A stretch of 64,000 nt of DNA from Streptomyces sp. NBC_00250 (GTDB lineage Bacteria; Actinomycetota; Actinomycetes; Streptomycetales; Streptomycetaceae), in NCBI RefSeq assembly GCF_036192275.1, contig NZ_CP108088.1, positions 5,891,501 through 5,955,500 on the forward strand, written 5' to 3'. The notes under the pieces are model-generated. The model was not told where the DNA came from and did not search any database. It was given only the letters and a program-made list of their open reading frames with translations. The first letter of the stretch is position 1, and each line of letters starts with the position of its first letter. This document shows, piece by piece, positions 51,193 to 61,700 of the stretch. The position numbers and the translations under genes are program-made.

Positions 51193-53223
51193 ATGACGTT
51201 GCACGGCGCGGACGGAGCCGGTGGTGCCGACGCGCTGCTCACGGTCCTCGAACTGCTCGCCCGACGGGCCCCGGCCACCGACTTCGACGGCCTCCTCGAC
51301 GAGGCCCGGCTCTCCGGACTCGCCGACGGGGAACTCGACCGCCTCGAACGGGCCGTCGCCCTCGCCGCCGAGGTGAACGCCGGACGCGAGCAGGACGCGC
51401 GCCGCGAGGCCGGGCTCGCCACCCTCACCGACACCGCCCGCGACCTGACCTTCTCGTACGACCTCGACAGCCTGCTGCGCGTCATCACCCGCCGCGCCCG
51501 CCGGCTCCTCGGCCTCGACCTCGCGTACGTGACCCTGCGCGGCCCGCACGGAGCCTGCTACGTCCACACCACCGAGGGCTCCCGCCCCGGCCGCGCCGAG
51601 GGCCCGCGGCTCACCCCCGGACTCAGGATCGCCGAGGGGTACGGGCTGGCCGGCGCCGTCCAGCTGCACGGCGAAGCCGTCTGGACAGCCGACTACCTCG
51701 CCGACGAACGCTTCGCCCCCTCCGGCTCCCTCGACGCGGGCGTCCACGCACCGGCCTTCGACGAGGCCGCCGAAGCGGCCCTGCGCACCGAGGACCTGCA
51801 CGCGATCATGGCCGCGCCGCTGCGCAGCGGCGACACCGTGATCGGCGTACTCCACGGCGCCGACCGGCGCGTCCGCGACCACACCGCCGAGGAGATCGGA
51901 CTCCTCTCCGCCCTCGCCGACCTCGCCGCACTCGCCGTCGAGAAGGCCGGACTCCTCGACCGCACCCGGGCCGAAGTCTCCGAACTCGAACGGGACAGCT
52001 CCCGGGTCCGCACCAGCCTCACCCGGATGCGACACGTCAGCGAGGCCCACGGCCGCATCATGAACCTCGTCCTCGCGGGCGGCGACCTGGGCAGCGTCGC
52101 CAAGGCCGCCGCCGACGCCCTCGACGCGACCGTGACGATCCGCGACCAGGGCGGCCAGTCCCTCGCCACGGCCGGTGACATACCCGGCCTCGACGAGGAG
52201 GCCGTCGCCAAGGCCTCGCTCGACGCGCACGCCCGCCGCCGCCCGGTCCTCGCCGACGACGACACCTGGGTCGCCCCCGTCATCGCCGGCTCCGAGGACC
52301 TCGGCGGCCTCGTCATCCGCGCCGCCGGCGGCCTCACCGGCGAGGACGAGCGACTCCTCGAACTCGCCGCCCAGTCCGTCGCCTTCCTCCTCCTCATGCG
52401 CCGCTCCACCGCCGTCGCCGAAGGCCCCGTCCGCGACGAACTCCTCGACGACCTCATCGCCGACCCGCCGCACGCACCCCAGCAGATCGCCCAGCGCGCC
52501 CGCCGCCTCGGCGTCGACCTGCGCAAACCGCACGTCCTCGTGCTCGCACGACCGGAGGGCGGCGAACAGGGCAGGGCCGTGGTGTGGGCGTCCTCGTACG
52601 CGTACCGGCTCAGCGGTCTGAAGACCGTGCAGGGAGGCTGCATCGTGCTGCTCCTCCCGGGCATCGACGCCTCGGCCGCCGCCAAGGCCGTCGCCGCGGA
52701 ACTGTCCCCGCTGCTCGGACACCCCGTCTCCGTCGCCGCCGCCGGCCCCGGCTGGAGCCCGGACGGCGTCGCCCGGATGCACCAGGAGGCCGGACGCTGC
52801 CTCGACGCGATGAGCGCGCTAGGCGGCACCGGCTCGGCGGCCTCCGTGCAGGACCTGGGCTTCCTCGGGCTGCTGCTCTCCGACGACAACGACGTCGACG
52901 GCTTCGTCGAGGCGGCGATCGGACCCGTACTCGACTACGACGCCGAGAGGTTCACCGACCTCACCCACACCCTGGAGGCGTACTTCGCCTCCGGCGGCAG
53001 CCCCACGAACGCGGCCGAGGCGCTCCACGTCCACCCCAACACGGTCTCGCGCCGCCTGGAACGCATCGGTGAACTCCTCGGCCCCGAGTGGCAGAAACCG
53101 GGCCAGGTCCTGGAGGTCCAGCTGGCACTGCGCCTCCAGCGAACCCGGGAGGTCCTGGCCAGGGGCCGCGCCACGACGGACCCGGTCCGACCGCTGCCGG
53201 GTCCGCCGGAGCGCGGTGTCTGA
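51193..53223 (+). CDS. GAF-domain PucR/CdaR-family regulator
   Basis: Protein of 676 residues. A GAF domain lies at about 85-255 (LDSLLRVITRRARRLLGLDLAYVTLR ... APLRSGDTVIGVLHGADR), followed by a linking helix, a PucR middle region and the C-terminal PucR helix-turn-helix (AAEALHVHPNTVSRRLERI, near 617-635). Such proteins regulate catabolic genes in answer to a small ligand. Homologues in Streptomyces often control degradation of purines, amines or aromatic compounds; the target here is unknown. It ends 33 bp from the convergent transposase-like gene. Confidence 0.9.
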   Translation: MTLHGADGAGGADALLTVLELLARRAPATDFDGLLDEARLSGLADGELDRLERAVALAAEVNAGREQDARREAGLATLTDTARDLTFSYDLDSLLRVITRRARRLLGLDLAYVTLRGPHGACYVHTTEGSRPGRAEGPRLTPGLRIAEGYGLAGAVQLHGEAVWTADYLADERFAPSGSLDAGVHAPAFDEAAEAALRTEDLHAIMAAPLRSGDTVIGVLHGADRRVRDHTAEEIGLLSALADLAALAVEKAGLLDRTRAEVSELERDSSRVRTSLTRMRHVSEAHGRIMNLVLAGGDLGSVAKAAADALDATVTIRDQGGQSLATAGDIPGLDEEAVAKASLDAHARRRPVLADDDTWVAPVIAGSEDLGGLVIRAAGGLTGEDERLLELAAQSVAFLLLMRRSTAVAEGPVRDELLDDLIADPPHAPQQIAQRARRLGVDLRKPHVLVLARPEGGEQGRAVVWASSYAYRLSGLKTVQGGCIVLLLPGIDASAAAKAVAAELSPLLGHPVSVAAAGPGWSPDGVARMHQEAGRCLDAMSALGGTGSAASVQDLGFLGLLLSDDNDVDGFVEAAIGPVLDYDAERFTDLTHTLEAYFASGGSPTNAAEALHVHPNTVSRRLERIGELLGPEWQKPGQVLEVQLALRLQRTREVLARGRATTDPVRPLPGPPERGV

Positions 53224-53256
53224 CGCCGGAGCGCGGCACCCGATCGCCCGGCCGGG

Positions 53257-54519
53257 TCAGCTCGCCGTACGCCCCGATCCGTAACCGGAGCCGTAGGACG
53301 CCTCCCAGTCGGTGGACGACATGGCCGTCGCCGCGTGGGCCGCCGAGGCAAGCGTGATGTGCCGGTGCCAGCCGCGGAACGAACGGCCCACGAAGTCCCG
53401 GAGCCCCGCCCCCTCGCCGACCTCCACGAAGTCCCGCTCCACCCGGCGGGCCAGCTTGGTGAGCCGCAGCAGGGAACCGACCGGCGAACCGGTCAGATCG
53501 CTGATCCACACCCGGGCCGGGGGCCGCCGCGGGTCGTCCCACTCGCCGAGCAGCACCAGCGGCCGCATCCGCTCCCCGCCCGGCGTGGGCAGTGCCACCC
53601 GGACGGCCGTGGCGAGCGAGGTCCGCGAGGTCCGCGCACCGGCCACCGTGTCCACCCAGCTCACCGGCCTGCGCAGGCCCTTGAGGGACTCCAGGATCTG
53701 CAGCGCGGACAGCGGGCCCGCCCCGAAACCGGGCAGTGAACGGTCGGCGATCGCGAGCCGGGAGCCCGGACCGATCCGGGCCACGACCGGCACCCCGGCC
53801 CCGGCGAGCCGGGTGAGGGCCGCCCGCCCCGCGCCGCCCCGGATGTCGAGCAGCACCGGCTTGCGGGTCACGTCGGGCCAGCGGGCGGTGTCGAGCGCCG
53901 CCGCCACCGCGCACTCCTCCAGGGTCTCCTCGCCGGCCTCCTGGGGAACCTCCGCGCGGTCGCGCCGCGTGCGGTCGTTCACCCAGGGGTCCGGCAGGAA
54001 CAGCCGCCAGTTGACGGGGACGCTCAGCTCGTCGCTCGCGAACCACACGCCGAACGCCTGCTGGCCGTGGAAGACCTGCCCGCGCTCCGGGTCGAAGCGC
54101 CGGTCCACGCCCACCGAGTGCTCCCCGGCCTTCGGGATCGGCATCGGCCGCACCACCCAGGCCTGCGGGCAGCTGTTCCGCTCCAGGTACCGGGCCAGCG
54201 ACGCCCGCATCGGCTGCCAGTCCCAGGTGGAGCTGGACACGAAGTGGTGCAGGCTCTGCTCGGCGGCGGGACCGCCTATCTGCGCGGCGATGTTACGGAT
54301 GGACTTGCGGCCCTGCGCGGTGAGCAGGCCGTGCAGGTACTGCTCGGCCTTCAGACGCTGGTCACGGCGCGGGAAGCCGGAGAACAGCGCGGCACACAGC
54401 TCGGCGTAGACGTCCTCGCGCGAGCCGGCCGCGCCGACGGACCTGACGACGCCCAGGGGGACAGCCGGAGGAACAGCCCCGGTGACGGCCCTGCGCTTGA
54501 TTGCGACGGATGTACTCAC
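53257..54519 (-). CDS. IS701-type transposase-derived protein, catalytic Asp apparently lost
   Basis: Protein of 420 residues from the GTG at 54519 (AGGAG before it). The order of motifs follows IS701/DDE-5 transposases: RRDQRLKAEQYLHGLL, the HSVGV segment, NWRLFLPDPW, the second-Asp region PVLLDIRGGAG, and the C-terminal VERDFVEV...GRSFRGWHRHITL that holds the third (Glu) residue. The first catalytic Asp, expected in DDTGFPKKGKHSVG, is missing: the protein reads RPMPIPKAGEHSVG. No terminal inverted repeats or target duplication were found within several hundred bases. It is probably a domesticated, non-transposing protein. The low similarity in the middle makes the triad assignment provisional. 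Confidence 0.75.
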   Translation of the reverse strand: MSTSVAIKRRAVTGAVPPAVPLGVVRSVGAAGSREDVYAELCAALFSGFPRRDQRLKAEQYLHGLLTAQGRKSIRNIAAQIGGPAAEQSLHHFVSSSTWDWQPMRASLARYLERNSCPQAWVVRPMPIPKAGEHSVGVDRRFDPERGQVFHGQQAFGVWFASDELSVPVNWRLFLPDPWVNDRTRRDRAEVPQEAGEETLEECAVAAALDTARWPDVTRKPVLLDIRGGAGRAALTRLAGAGVPVVARIGPGSRLAIADRSLPGFGAGPLSALQILESLKGLRRPVSWVDTVAGARTSRTSLATAVRVALPTPGGERMRPLVLLGEWDDPRRPPARVWISDLTGSPVGSLLRLTKLARRVERDFVEVGEGAGLRDFVGRSFRGWHRHITLASAAHAATAMSSTDWEASYGSGYGSGRTAS

Positions 54520-54882
54520 GACACTCCTGCCCGAAGGTTGCGCAGCTCCCTCCCGCTGCTCCACCACCGTCGCCCGACACCACCCCCGGGGACGAGGTGT
54601 ACCCGGCACCCGAATCGGCCGCCGGATGGTGGCCGGACCACCTCCCGCCGTGTCGTCGCAGGTCACAGCCGTCTCCACCCACCCCGCACGGAGCCCCGCC
54701 AGGGCCCTCCGGAATACCCCGCAGGGGATCTGACACACTCGGCGGCCCCGCTTTGACCCGTCGCAGGGCGTGGCCGGACCATCGCAGAGCGAGGCTGCAC
54801 AGGCCGGACCCCGGTTAATGCCCCAGGCCGGGGGCCGCGCCTGTGCGCCTCGCCTTGAACCGTCCCGCTTAGGCTTGCGGCC
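54520..54882. other. Intergenic region between the transposase-like gene and crcB (363 bp)
   Basis: No gene is seen. I looked for the fluoride riboswitch before crcB and for IS ends before the transposase-like gene and found neither. The right end holds the crcB -10 element. CCCCGGTTAATGCCCCAGGCCGGGG near 54810-54835 could form a weak hairpin. Confidence 0.6.
54870..54875 (+). promoter_or_regulatory. -10 element for a leaderless crcB transcript
   Basis: TAGGCT in CCCGCTTAGGCT ends seven bases before the ATG at 54883; the identical dodecamer precedes the hydrolase-ABC gene at 43068. Confidence 0.6.
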
Positions 54883-55326
54883 ATGGGGCTGCGCGCGGAA
54901 CTGCCGGTCGTCGCGGTGGTGGCCGCCGGCGGCGCGCTCGGCGCTTCCGCCCGCTACGGCGCGGGACTCGTCTGGCCGACCCCCGAAAGCGCCTTCCCGT
55001 GGACCACGTTCACGGTGAACGTGATCGGGTGCGCGCTCCTCGGCACCCTGATGGTCCTGCTGACGGAGCGGCCGACCGAATGGTCGACGGCGCCCCCGCA
55101 CCCGCTCCTCCGCCCCTTCCTGGGCACCGGATTCTGCGGCGGGTTCACCACCTTCTCGACGTACAGCCTCGAAACGGAGCGGCTGCTGAGCGCCGGGGAC
55201 CCGACGCGCGGTCTGCTCTACCTGGGCGGCACCCTCGTCACCGCGCTCGCCGCCGTCTGGGCCGGCGTCGCCGGCGCCAGGGCCGCGCACGCCAGGGTGG
55301 GACGGGGCCGGGTGGGGCGCGCGTGA
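54883..55326 (+). CDS. crcB: Fluoride channel subunit CrcB/Fluc, first copy
   Basis: Protein of 147 residues with four hydrophobic segments and the Fluc motifs GGALGASARY, FTVNVIGCALLGT and GFCGGFTTFSTYS. It forms a fluoride-exporting channel. It overlaps the second crcB gene by GTGA, the usual arrangement for the heterodimeric type in which the two subunits insert in opposite orientation. The C-terminus has an Arg-rich tail. Confidence 0.94.
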   Translation: MGLRAELPVVAVVAAGGALGASARYGAGLVWPTPESAFPWTTFTVNVIGCALLGTLMVLLTERPTEWSTAPPHPLLRPFLGTGFCGGFTTFSTYSLETERLLSAGDPTRGLLYLGGTLVTALAAVWAGVAGARAAHARVGRGRVGRA

Positions 55327-55676
55327 ACTGGCTGCTGGTCGTCGCGGGCGCCGCCGTCGGCGCGCCCCTGCGCTACCTCACGGACCGTGCGGCGCGTGCC
55401 CGCTTCGGCCCCGGCTTCCCCTGGGGCACGTTCACGGTGAACGTCGTGGGCTCGTTCGTCCTGGGACTGCTCACCGGGGTGACGTCGGCCCAGCTCCATC
55501 TGCTGCTCGGCACGGGCCTGTGCGGGGCGCTCACGACGTACTCGACCTTCTCGTACGAGACGTTGAAGCTGTACGAGGGCGGGGCGAAGGGGTACGCGGC
55601 GCTCAACGTCGCCGCGAGCCTGGCCGCCGGACTCGGAGCCGTATGGCTGGGAGTGGAGACGGCCAGGCTGTGGTGA
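55323..55676 (+). CDS. crcB: Fluoride channel subunit CrcB/Fluc, second copy
   Basis: Protein of 117 residues starting at a GTG that overlaps the first copy's stop. It has four hydrophobic segments with GAAVGAPLRYLTD, FTVNVVGSFVLG and GLCGALTTYSTFSYE. It should pair with the first copy to form the antiparallel channel. It converges on urate oxidase with only nine bases between stops. Confidence 0.94.
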   Translation: MNWLLVVAGAAVGAPLRYLTDRAARARFGPGFPWGTFTVNVVGSFVLGLLTGVTSAQLHLLLGTGLCGALTTYSTFSYETLKLYEGGAKGYAALNVAASLAAGLGAVWLGVETARLW

Positions 55677-55685
55677 TCCGGTTCC

Positions 55686-56603
55686 TCAGGCGGTGATCCA
55701 GTCGCTGGTCGCGATCACCGGCTGCACGCCGTCACGGTGGATGGTGCCCTCGATGAGGCCGTACATCCGGTCCGCCGCGAAGTAGACCTCGTTGTCGTTC
55801 TTGAGGCCGAAGGGCTCCAGGTCCACCAGGAAGTGGTGCTTGTTCGGCAGGTTGAGCCGGACCTCGTTGACCGTGGAGACGTTGTCCAGGACGCGGTCGG
55901 CCATCGCGTGCAGCGTCTGCTGGAGCGAGTAGCTGTACGTCTCCGCGAACGCCTCCAGCATGTGCCGGCGCACCTTCTGGTACGAGCGGTCCCAGTCGTG
56001 CTCCTCGTCCGCCGCCGCCGGGGCCGAGTTCGCCCAGCGGGCGGTGACCTTGGTGGCGAGGATCCGGTCGTACGCCTCCTGGAGCGTCGTGTACCTGTCC
56101 TTGATGAAGCCGTGGAACTCGGAGTTCGTCGAGTTCATGACGGTGAGGTCCTTGAGGCCCGAGAGGACCTGGAGACCGGTGTTCTCCGAGTAGGTGATCT
56201 GCGCGGTGCGGACCTCCTGGCCCTTGCGGGCGAAGGAGTGCTGCTCCTTGCGGGTGGGTACCGAGATCCGCTCCCAGGCGTACTCCTCCACCCGGATCTG
56301 CGCCTCGTGGATCACCGGCTGCGAGGTCACGAAGTGCTTGGCCAGGAGGATGCCGAAGGCCTCGGGGGAGGCCACGCCGTGCTCCTTGGCGAAGGCGTAG
56401 ACCGTGTTCTTGGTGGTGTCGGTCGGCAGGCAGTTGCCGTTGTCGCCGGTCAGATGGACGTCGCGGTACTCACCGCGCAGCGCCACCGACACGTTCAGGT
56501 CGCGGATCTCGTGCCATGCGCCGTCGTCGCCCTTGCGGGTCACGGCGACGATGCGGTTCTCGGCCTTGCCGTACTGGTTCTGCGCCAGGACGTGCTTGCT
56601 CAT
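55686..56603 (-). CDS. uox: Urate oxidase
   Basis: Protein of 305 residues, the usual uricase length, with the duplicated T-fold. Active-site segments are clear: QNQYGKAENR (catalytic Lys), LPTDTTKNTVYAFAK (catalytic Thr), HSFARKGQEVRT, VMNSTNSEFHGF and LPNKHHFLVDL. It oxidises urate to 5-hydroxyisourate in purine breakdown. The ATG at 56603 has AGGAGC before it. No other purine gene is adjacent in the window. Confidence 0.96.
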   Translation of the reverse strand: MSKHVLAQNQYGKAENRIVAVTRKGDDGAWHEIRDLNVSVALRGEYRDVHLTGDNGNCLPTDTTKNTVYAFAKEHGVASPEAFGILLAKHFVTSQPVIHEAQIRVEEYAWERISVPTRKEQHSFARKGQEVRTAQITYSENTGLQVLSGLKDLTVMNSTNSEFHGFIKDRYTTLQEAYDRILATKVTARWANSAPAAADEEHDWDRSYQKVRRHMLEAFAETYSYSLQQTLHAMADRVLDNVSTVNEVRLNLPNKHHFLVDLEPFGLKNDNEVYFAADRMYGLIEGTIHRDGVQPVIATSDWITA

Positions 56604-56975
56604 GCTGCTCAGCTCCTGCGGGTACGTGGATACGGATATCCCGTACGCCCGGCGTCCAGCGCCCCCGTCGTCCCTGAGGGTCCGCTCCCCGCCGTCCGAC
56701 CCGTGAACGGCGGGCCGCCCCGGGACTGACGAGCATCCCGGTCCGTAGGTTTCGCTCGAAGATATGTCCCCTTCCGGCCACTGGCAATGGGTGAGCGCCG
56801 AACCAGGGGGAGCCCGAAACCCGTGGGCCGGGTCACCCGTACGTACGGGACGCGTCAAGACGGGCATTGACGGCGTTAGGGGCACGTCAACGGAGGCGGC
56901 GAAGCAGCCGGGGAGAGGTTTCCTCGTCTCGTCCGAGAATCCGTTCTTCCTTCTTCCTGCATCCGGGAGCTCACG
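56604..56975. other. Intergenic region and leader of the kdp operon (372 bp)
   Basis: It holds the uox promoter and the kdp leader. In the right half GGGTGA (56789-56794) can pair with TCACCC (56833-56838), enclosing GCCC/GGGC (56812-56815, 56825-56828). The palindrome CCCGTACGTACGGG (56836-56849) follows, and CGTCAA/TTGACG words occur at 56853-56858, 56867-56872 and 56885-56890. These may be regulator sites or structured RNA. No known riboswitch was recognised. Confidence 0.5.
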
Positions 56976-57059
56976 ATGGCCGACGTGGCCTTCGTCGTCA
57001 CCACGATCGCGGTCTTCGCGCTGGTGGCCTTCATCGCCAAGGGGGTGGCCAAGCTGTGA
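56976..57059 (+). CDS. 27-residue membrane peptide at the head of the kdp operon
   Basis: An ATG at 56976 with GGGAG before it opens a 27-codon frame, [19 protein letters not shown] and then IAKGVAKL. It is a single hydrophobic helix with a Lys-ended C-terminus, similar in size and form to KdpF but different in sequence. Its TGA overlaps the GTG of kdpF, so the two would be translationally coupled. It may be a second small accessory subunit of the Kdp pump or a leader peptide. Confidence 0.72.
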   Translation: MADVAFVVTTIAVFALVAFIAKGVAKL

Positions 57060-57145
57060 GTGCCGAGAACATCGTCGGTCTGCTCGTGGCCGCCGCCCTG
57101 CTGGTCTATCTCGTCCTCGCCCTCGTCAAGCCGGAGAGGTTCTGA
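57056..57145 (+). CDS. kdpF: KdpF small subunit of the potassium pump
   Basis: Protein of 29 residues starting at the GTG at 57056. It is one membrane helix with the typical KdpF ending ([15 protein letters not shown]). KdpF stabilises the KdpABC complex. It lies eight bases before kdpA. Confidence 0.9.
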   Translation: MSAENIVGLLVAAALLVYLVLALVKPERF

Positions 57146-57153
57146 GCACGGAT

Positions 57154-58814
57154 ATGAGTCCCGTTCTTGCTGGAGTGCTCCAGCTCCTTGCTCTCCTGGT
57201 CGCGCTGGGTCTGTCGTACCGGCCGCTGGGTGACTACATGGCGAGGGTGTACTCCTCCGACAGGCACCTGCGCGTCGAGAAGTGGATCTACAAGGGCATC
57301 GGCGCGAATCCGTCGGTGGAGATGCGCTGGCCCGCCTATCTGCGCGGTGTCCTCGCCTTCTCCGCGGTGAGTGTGCTGTTCCTGTATCTCCTGCAGCGGG
57401 TGCAGGGCTCGCTGCCCGGCTCGCTCGGCTTCGTGTCGATCGACCCGGACCAGGCCTTCAACACGGCCGCCTCGTTCGTCGCCAACACCAACTGGCAGTC
57501 GTACTACGGCGAACAGGCCATGGGCCACGTCGTGCAGACCGGCGGCCTGGCGGTGCAGAACTTCGTGTCGGCGGCCGTGGGCATCGCGGTCGCGGTCGCC
57601 CTGGTCCGCGGCTTCGCCCGGTCCCGTACGGGTGAGCTGGGCAACTTCTGGACCGATCTGGTCCGGGGCACGGTCCGCATCCTGCTCCCGATCTCGGTGA
57701 TCGGCGCTCTGGTGCTGGTCGCGTGTGGCGCCATCCAGAACTTCGCCGGCATTCACGAGGTCGGTCAGTTCATGGGCGGGACGCAGCAGTGGAACGGCGG
57801 GGCGGTGGCCTCGCAGGAGGTCATCAAGGAGCTGGGCACGAACGGCGGCGGATACTTCAACGCCAACTCGGCCCACCCCTTCGAGAACCCCAACGGGCTC
57901 TCGAACCTCTTCGAGATCTATCTGATCCTGGTGATCCCGTTCGCGCTGACGCGGACGTTCGGCCGGATGGTCGGCTCGATCAAGCAGGGGTACGCGATCC
58001 TCGGCACGATGGCCACGATCTGGCTCGGCTTCACCGCGCTGATGATGTGGACGGAGTTCGCGCACCACGGCCCGGCGTTCGACATCGCCGGTGGGGCGAT
58101 GGAGGGCAAGGAGACCCGGTTCGGGATCGGCGGCTCGTCGATCTTCGCGGTCGCCACCACCCTGACCTCGACCGGAGCGGTGAACTCCTTCCACTCCTCG
58201 TACACCGGTTTCGGCGGCGGGATCACGATGCTGGGCATGCAGCTGGGCGAGATCGCGCCCGGCGGTGTCGGCTCCGGCCTCTACGGCATGCTGATCATGG
58301 CGGTCATCGCGGTGTTCATCGCCGGTCTGATGGTCGGCCGCACCCCGGAGTACCTGGGCAAGAAGATCGGCACCCGCGAGATCAAGTTCGCGGCCTGCTA
58401 CATCCTGGTCACCCCCGCTCTCGTCCTCGGCTTCACGGCGGTGGCGATGGCGCTGGACACGCCGGCGGACTCGATGACGAACTCCGGCGCGCACGGCTTC
58501 TCGGAGATCCTCTACGCCTACACCTCGGGTGCCAACAACAACGGTTCGGCGTTCGCGGGGTTGAACGCGGACACGCAGTGGTTCAACTCGACGATCGGCA
58601 TCGCGATGCTGCTCGGCCGGTTCCTCCCGATGGTGTTCGTGCTCGCGCTGGCGGGTTCGCTGGCCGAGCAGACGCCGGTGCCGGAGACGGCGGGCACCCT
58701 GCGCACGGAGAAGCCGCTGTTCACGGGCCTGTTGGTCGGCACGATCCTCATCATCACCGGTCTCACCTACTTCCCGGCGCTCGCGCTGGGACCGCTCGCC
58801 GAAGGGCTCGCAGC

Positions 58815-58818
<4 letters not shown>
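57154..58818 (+). CDS. kdpA: Potassium-transporting ATPase channel subunit KdpA
   Basis: Protein of 554 residues with about ten membrane helices in four channel-like repeats. Filter-type segments [25 protein letters not shown], and [13 protein letters not shown] are visible. It binds and conducts K+ and belongs to the superfamily of K+ transporters. The ATG at 57154 is chosen by family N-terminus ([15 protein letters not shown]); the open frame upstream overlaps kdpF. Its stop overlaps the kdpB start. Confidence 0.97.
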
Positions 58819-60920
<2,102 letters not shown>

Positions 60921-60925
60921 CGATC

Positions 60926-61600
60926 ATGAACAACTCCGTAGGAAGCACCGGACGTCTGCTCTGGGCCGGCCTCCGCGCCCTGCTCGTCCTGACCGTCGTG
61001 TGCGGTGTCCTCTACCCGCTGGCCGTCACAGGGATCGCCCAAGTGGCCTTCCCCGACAAGGCCGACGGCTCCGAGATCAAGGACGCGGGTGGGAAGGTCG
61101 TCGGCTCGGAACTGATCGGCCAGACCTACAACCTCCCGCTGAAGGACGGCGAGGAGACGGCGGCCCCGGACCTGAAGTGGTTCCAGCCGCGCCCGTCGAA
61201 CGGCCTGGGCTCCAACAGCGTCAACACCCAGTACTCGATCATCCTGTCCGGCGCCACGAACCGCTCGGGCGACAACGCGGACCTGGTCCAGTGGGTGAAG
61301 GACGCCAAGGCGGCCGTCATCAAGGACAACTCGACGGCCGACTACAAGGTGAAGCCGTCGGACGTCCCCGCCGAGGCCGTCACGTCCTCGGGTTCCGGCC
61401 TGGACCCGCACATCTCCCCGGAGTACGCGAAGCTCCAGGTCCACCGCATCGCCGAGGAGAACCACCTCACCGTCGCGGCGGTCGACAAGCTGGTCGCCGA
61501 CCACACCGACGGCCGCATCCTCGGCTTCATCGGCGAACCCCGCGTCAACGTCCTCCAGCTCAACATCGCCCTCAAGCAGCTGGCGACGGCGAAGGGCTGA
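60926..61600 (+). CDS. kdpC: Potassium-transporting ATPase subunit KdpC
   Basis: Protein of 224 residues with one N-terminal membrane helix (ALLVLTVVCGVLYPLAVTGI) and an outside domain carrying FQPRPS, SGLDPHISP and the final LNIALKQL. It stabilises the complex and helps ATP and K+ binding. Five bases separate it from kdpB. No kdpD or kdpE gene follows; the sensor system would be elsewhere or regulation is different. A 30-bp tandem repeat begins in its last codon. Confidence 0.96.
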   Translation: MNNSVGSTGRLLWAGLRALLVLTVVCGVLYPLAVTGIAQVAFPDKADGSEIKDAGGKVVGSELIGQTYNLPLKDGEETAAPDLKWFQPRPSNGLGSNSVNTQYSIILSGATNRSGDNADLVQWVKDAKAAVIKDNSTADYKVKPSDVPAEAVTSSGSGLDPHISPEYAKLQVHRIAEENHLTVAAVDKLVADHTDGRILGFIGEPRVNVLQLNIALKQLATAKG

Positions 61601-61700
61601 ACAGGCCCTGCCGGGAGCCCCGGTGGCTGAACAGTCCCCGCCCGGAGCCCCGGTGGCTGGAACAGCCCCTCCGGGAGCCCCGGTGGCTGAACCGCGCCGG
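61595..61700 (+). repeat. 30-bp tandem repeat at the 3' end of kdpC
   Basis: Units at 61595-61624, 61625-61654 and 61655-61684 and a half unit to 61700, consensus GGCTGAACAG...CCGGGAGCCCCGGT. The first unit starts with the last Gly codon and the TGA of kdpC. Each unit carries a small CCGGG...CCCGG dyad. The repeat fills the whole gap to the convergent gene that ends at 61701. Confidence 0.92.

Noticed and set aside
54776..54882. Possible fluoride riboswitch before crcB
   Set aside because: The conserved crcB-motif words were not found, and the -10 element next to the ATG suggests a leaderless transcript with no room for one.
53224..54882. A complete IS701-type insertion sequence
   Set aside because: No terminal inverted repeats or target duplication flank the transposase-like gene, and its first catalytic Asp seems lost.
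56764..56975. Possible c-di-AMP (ydaO) riboswitch before kdp
   Set aside because: Some words look similar (GCGCCGAACCAGGGGG), but the other conserved parts of the motif are missing; only a general hairpin can be supported.
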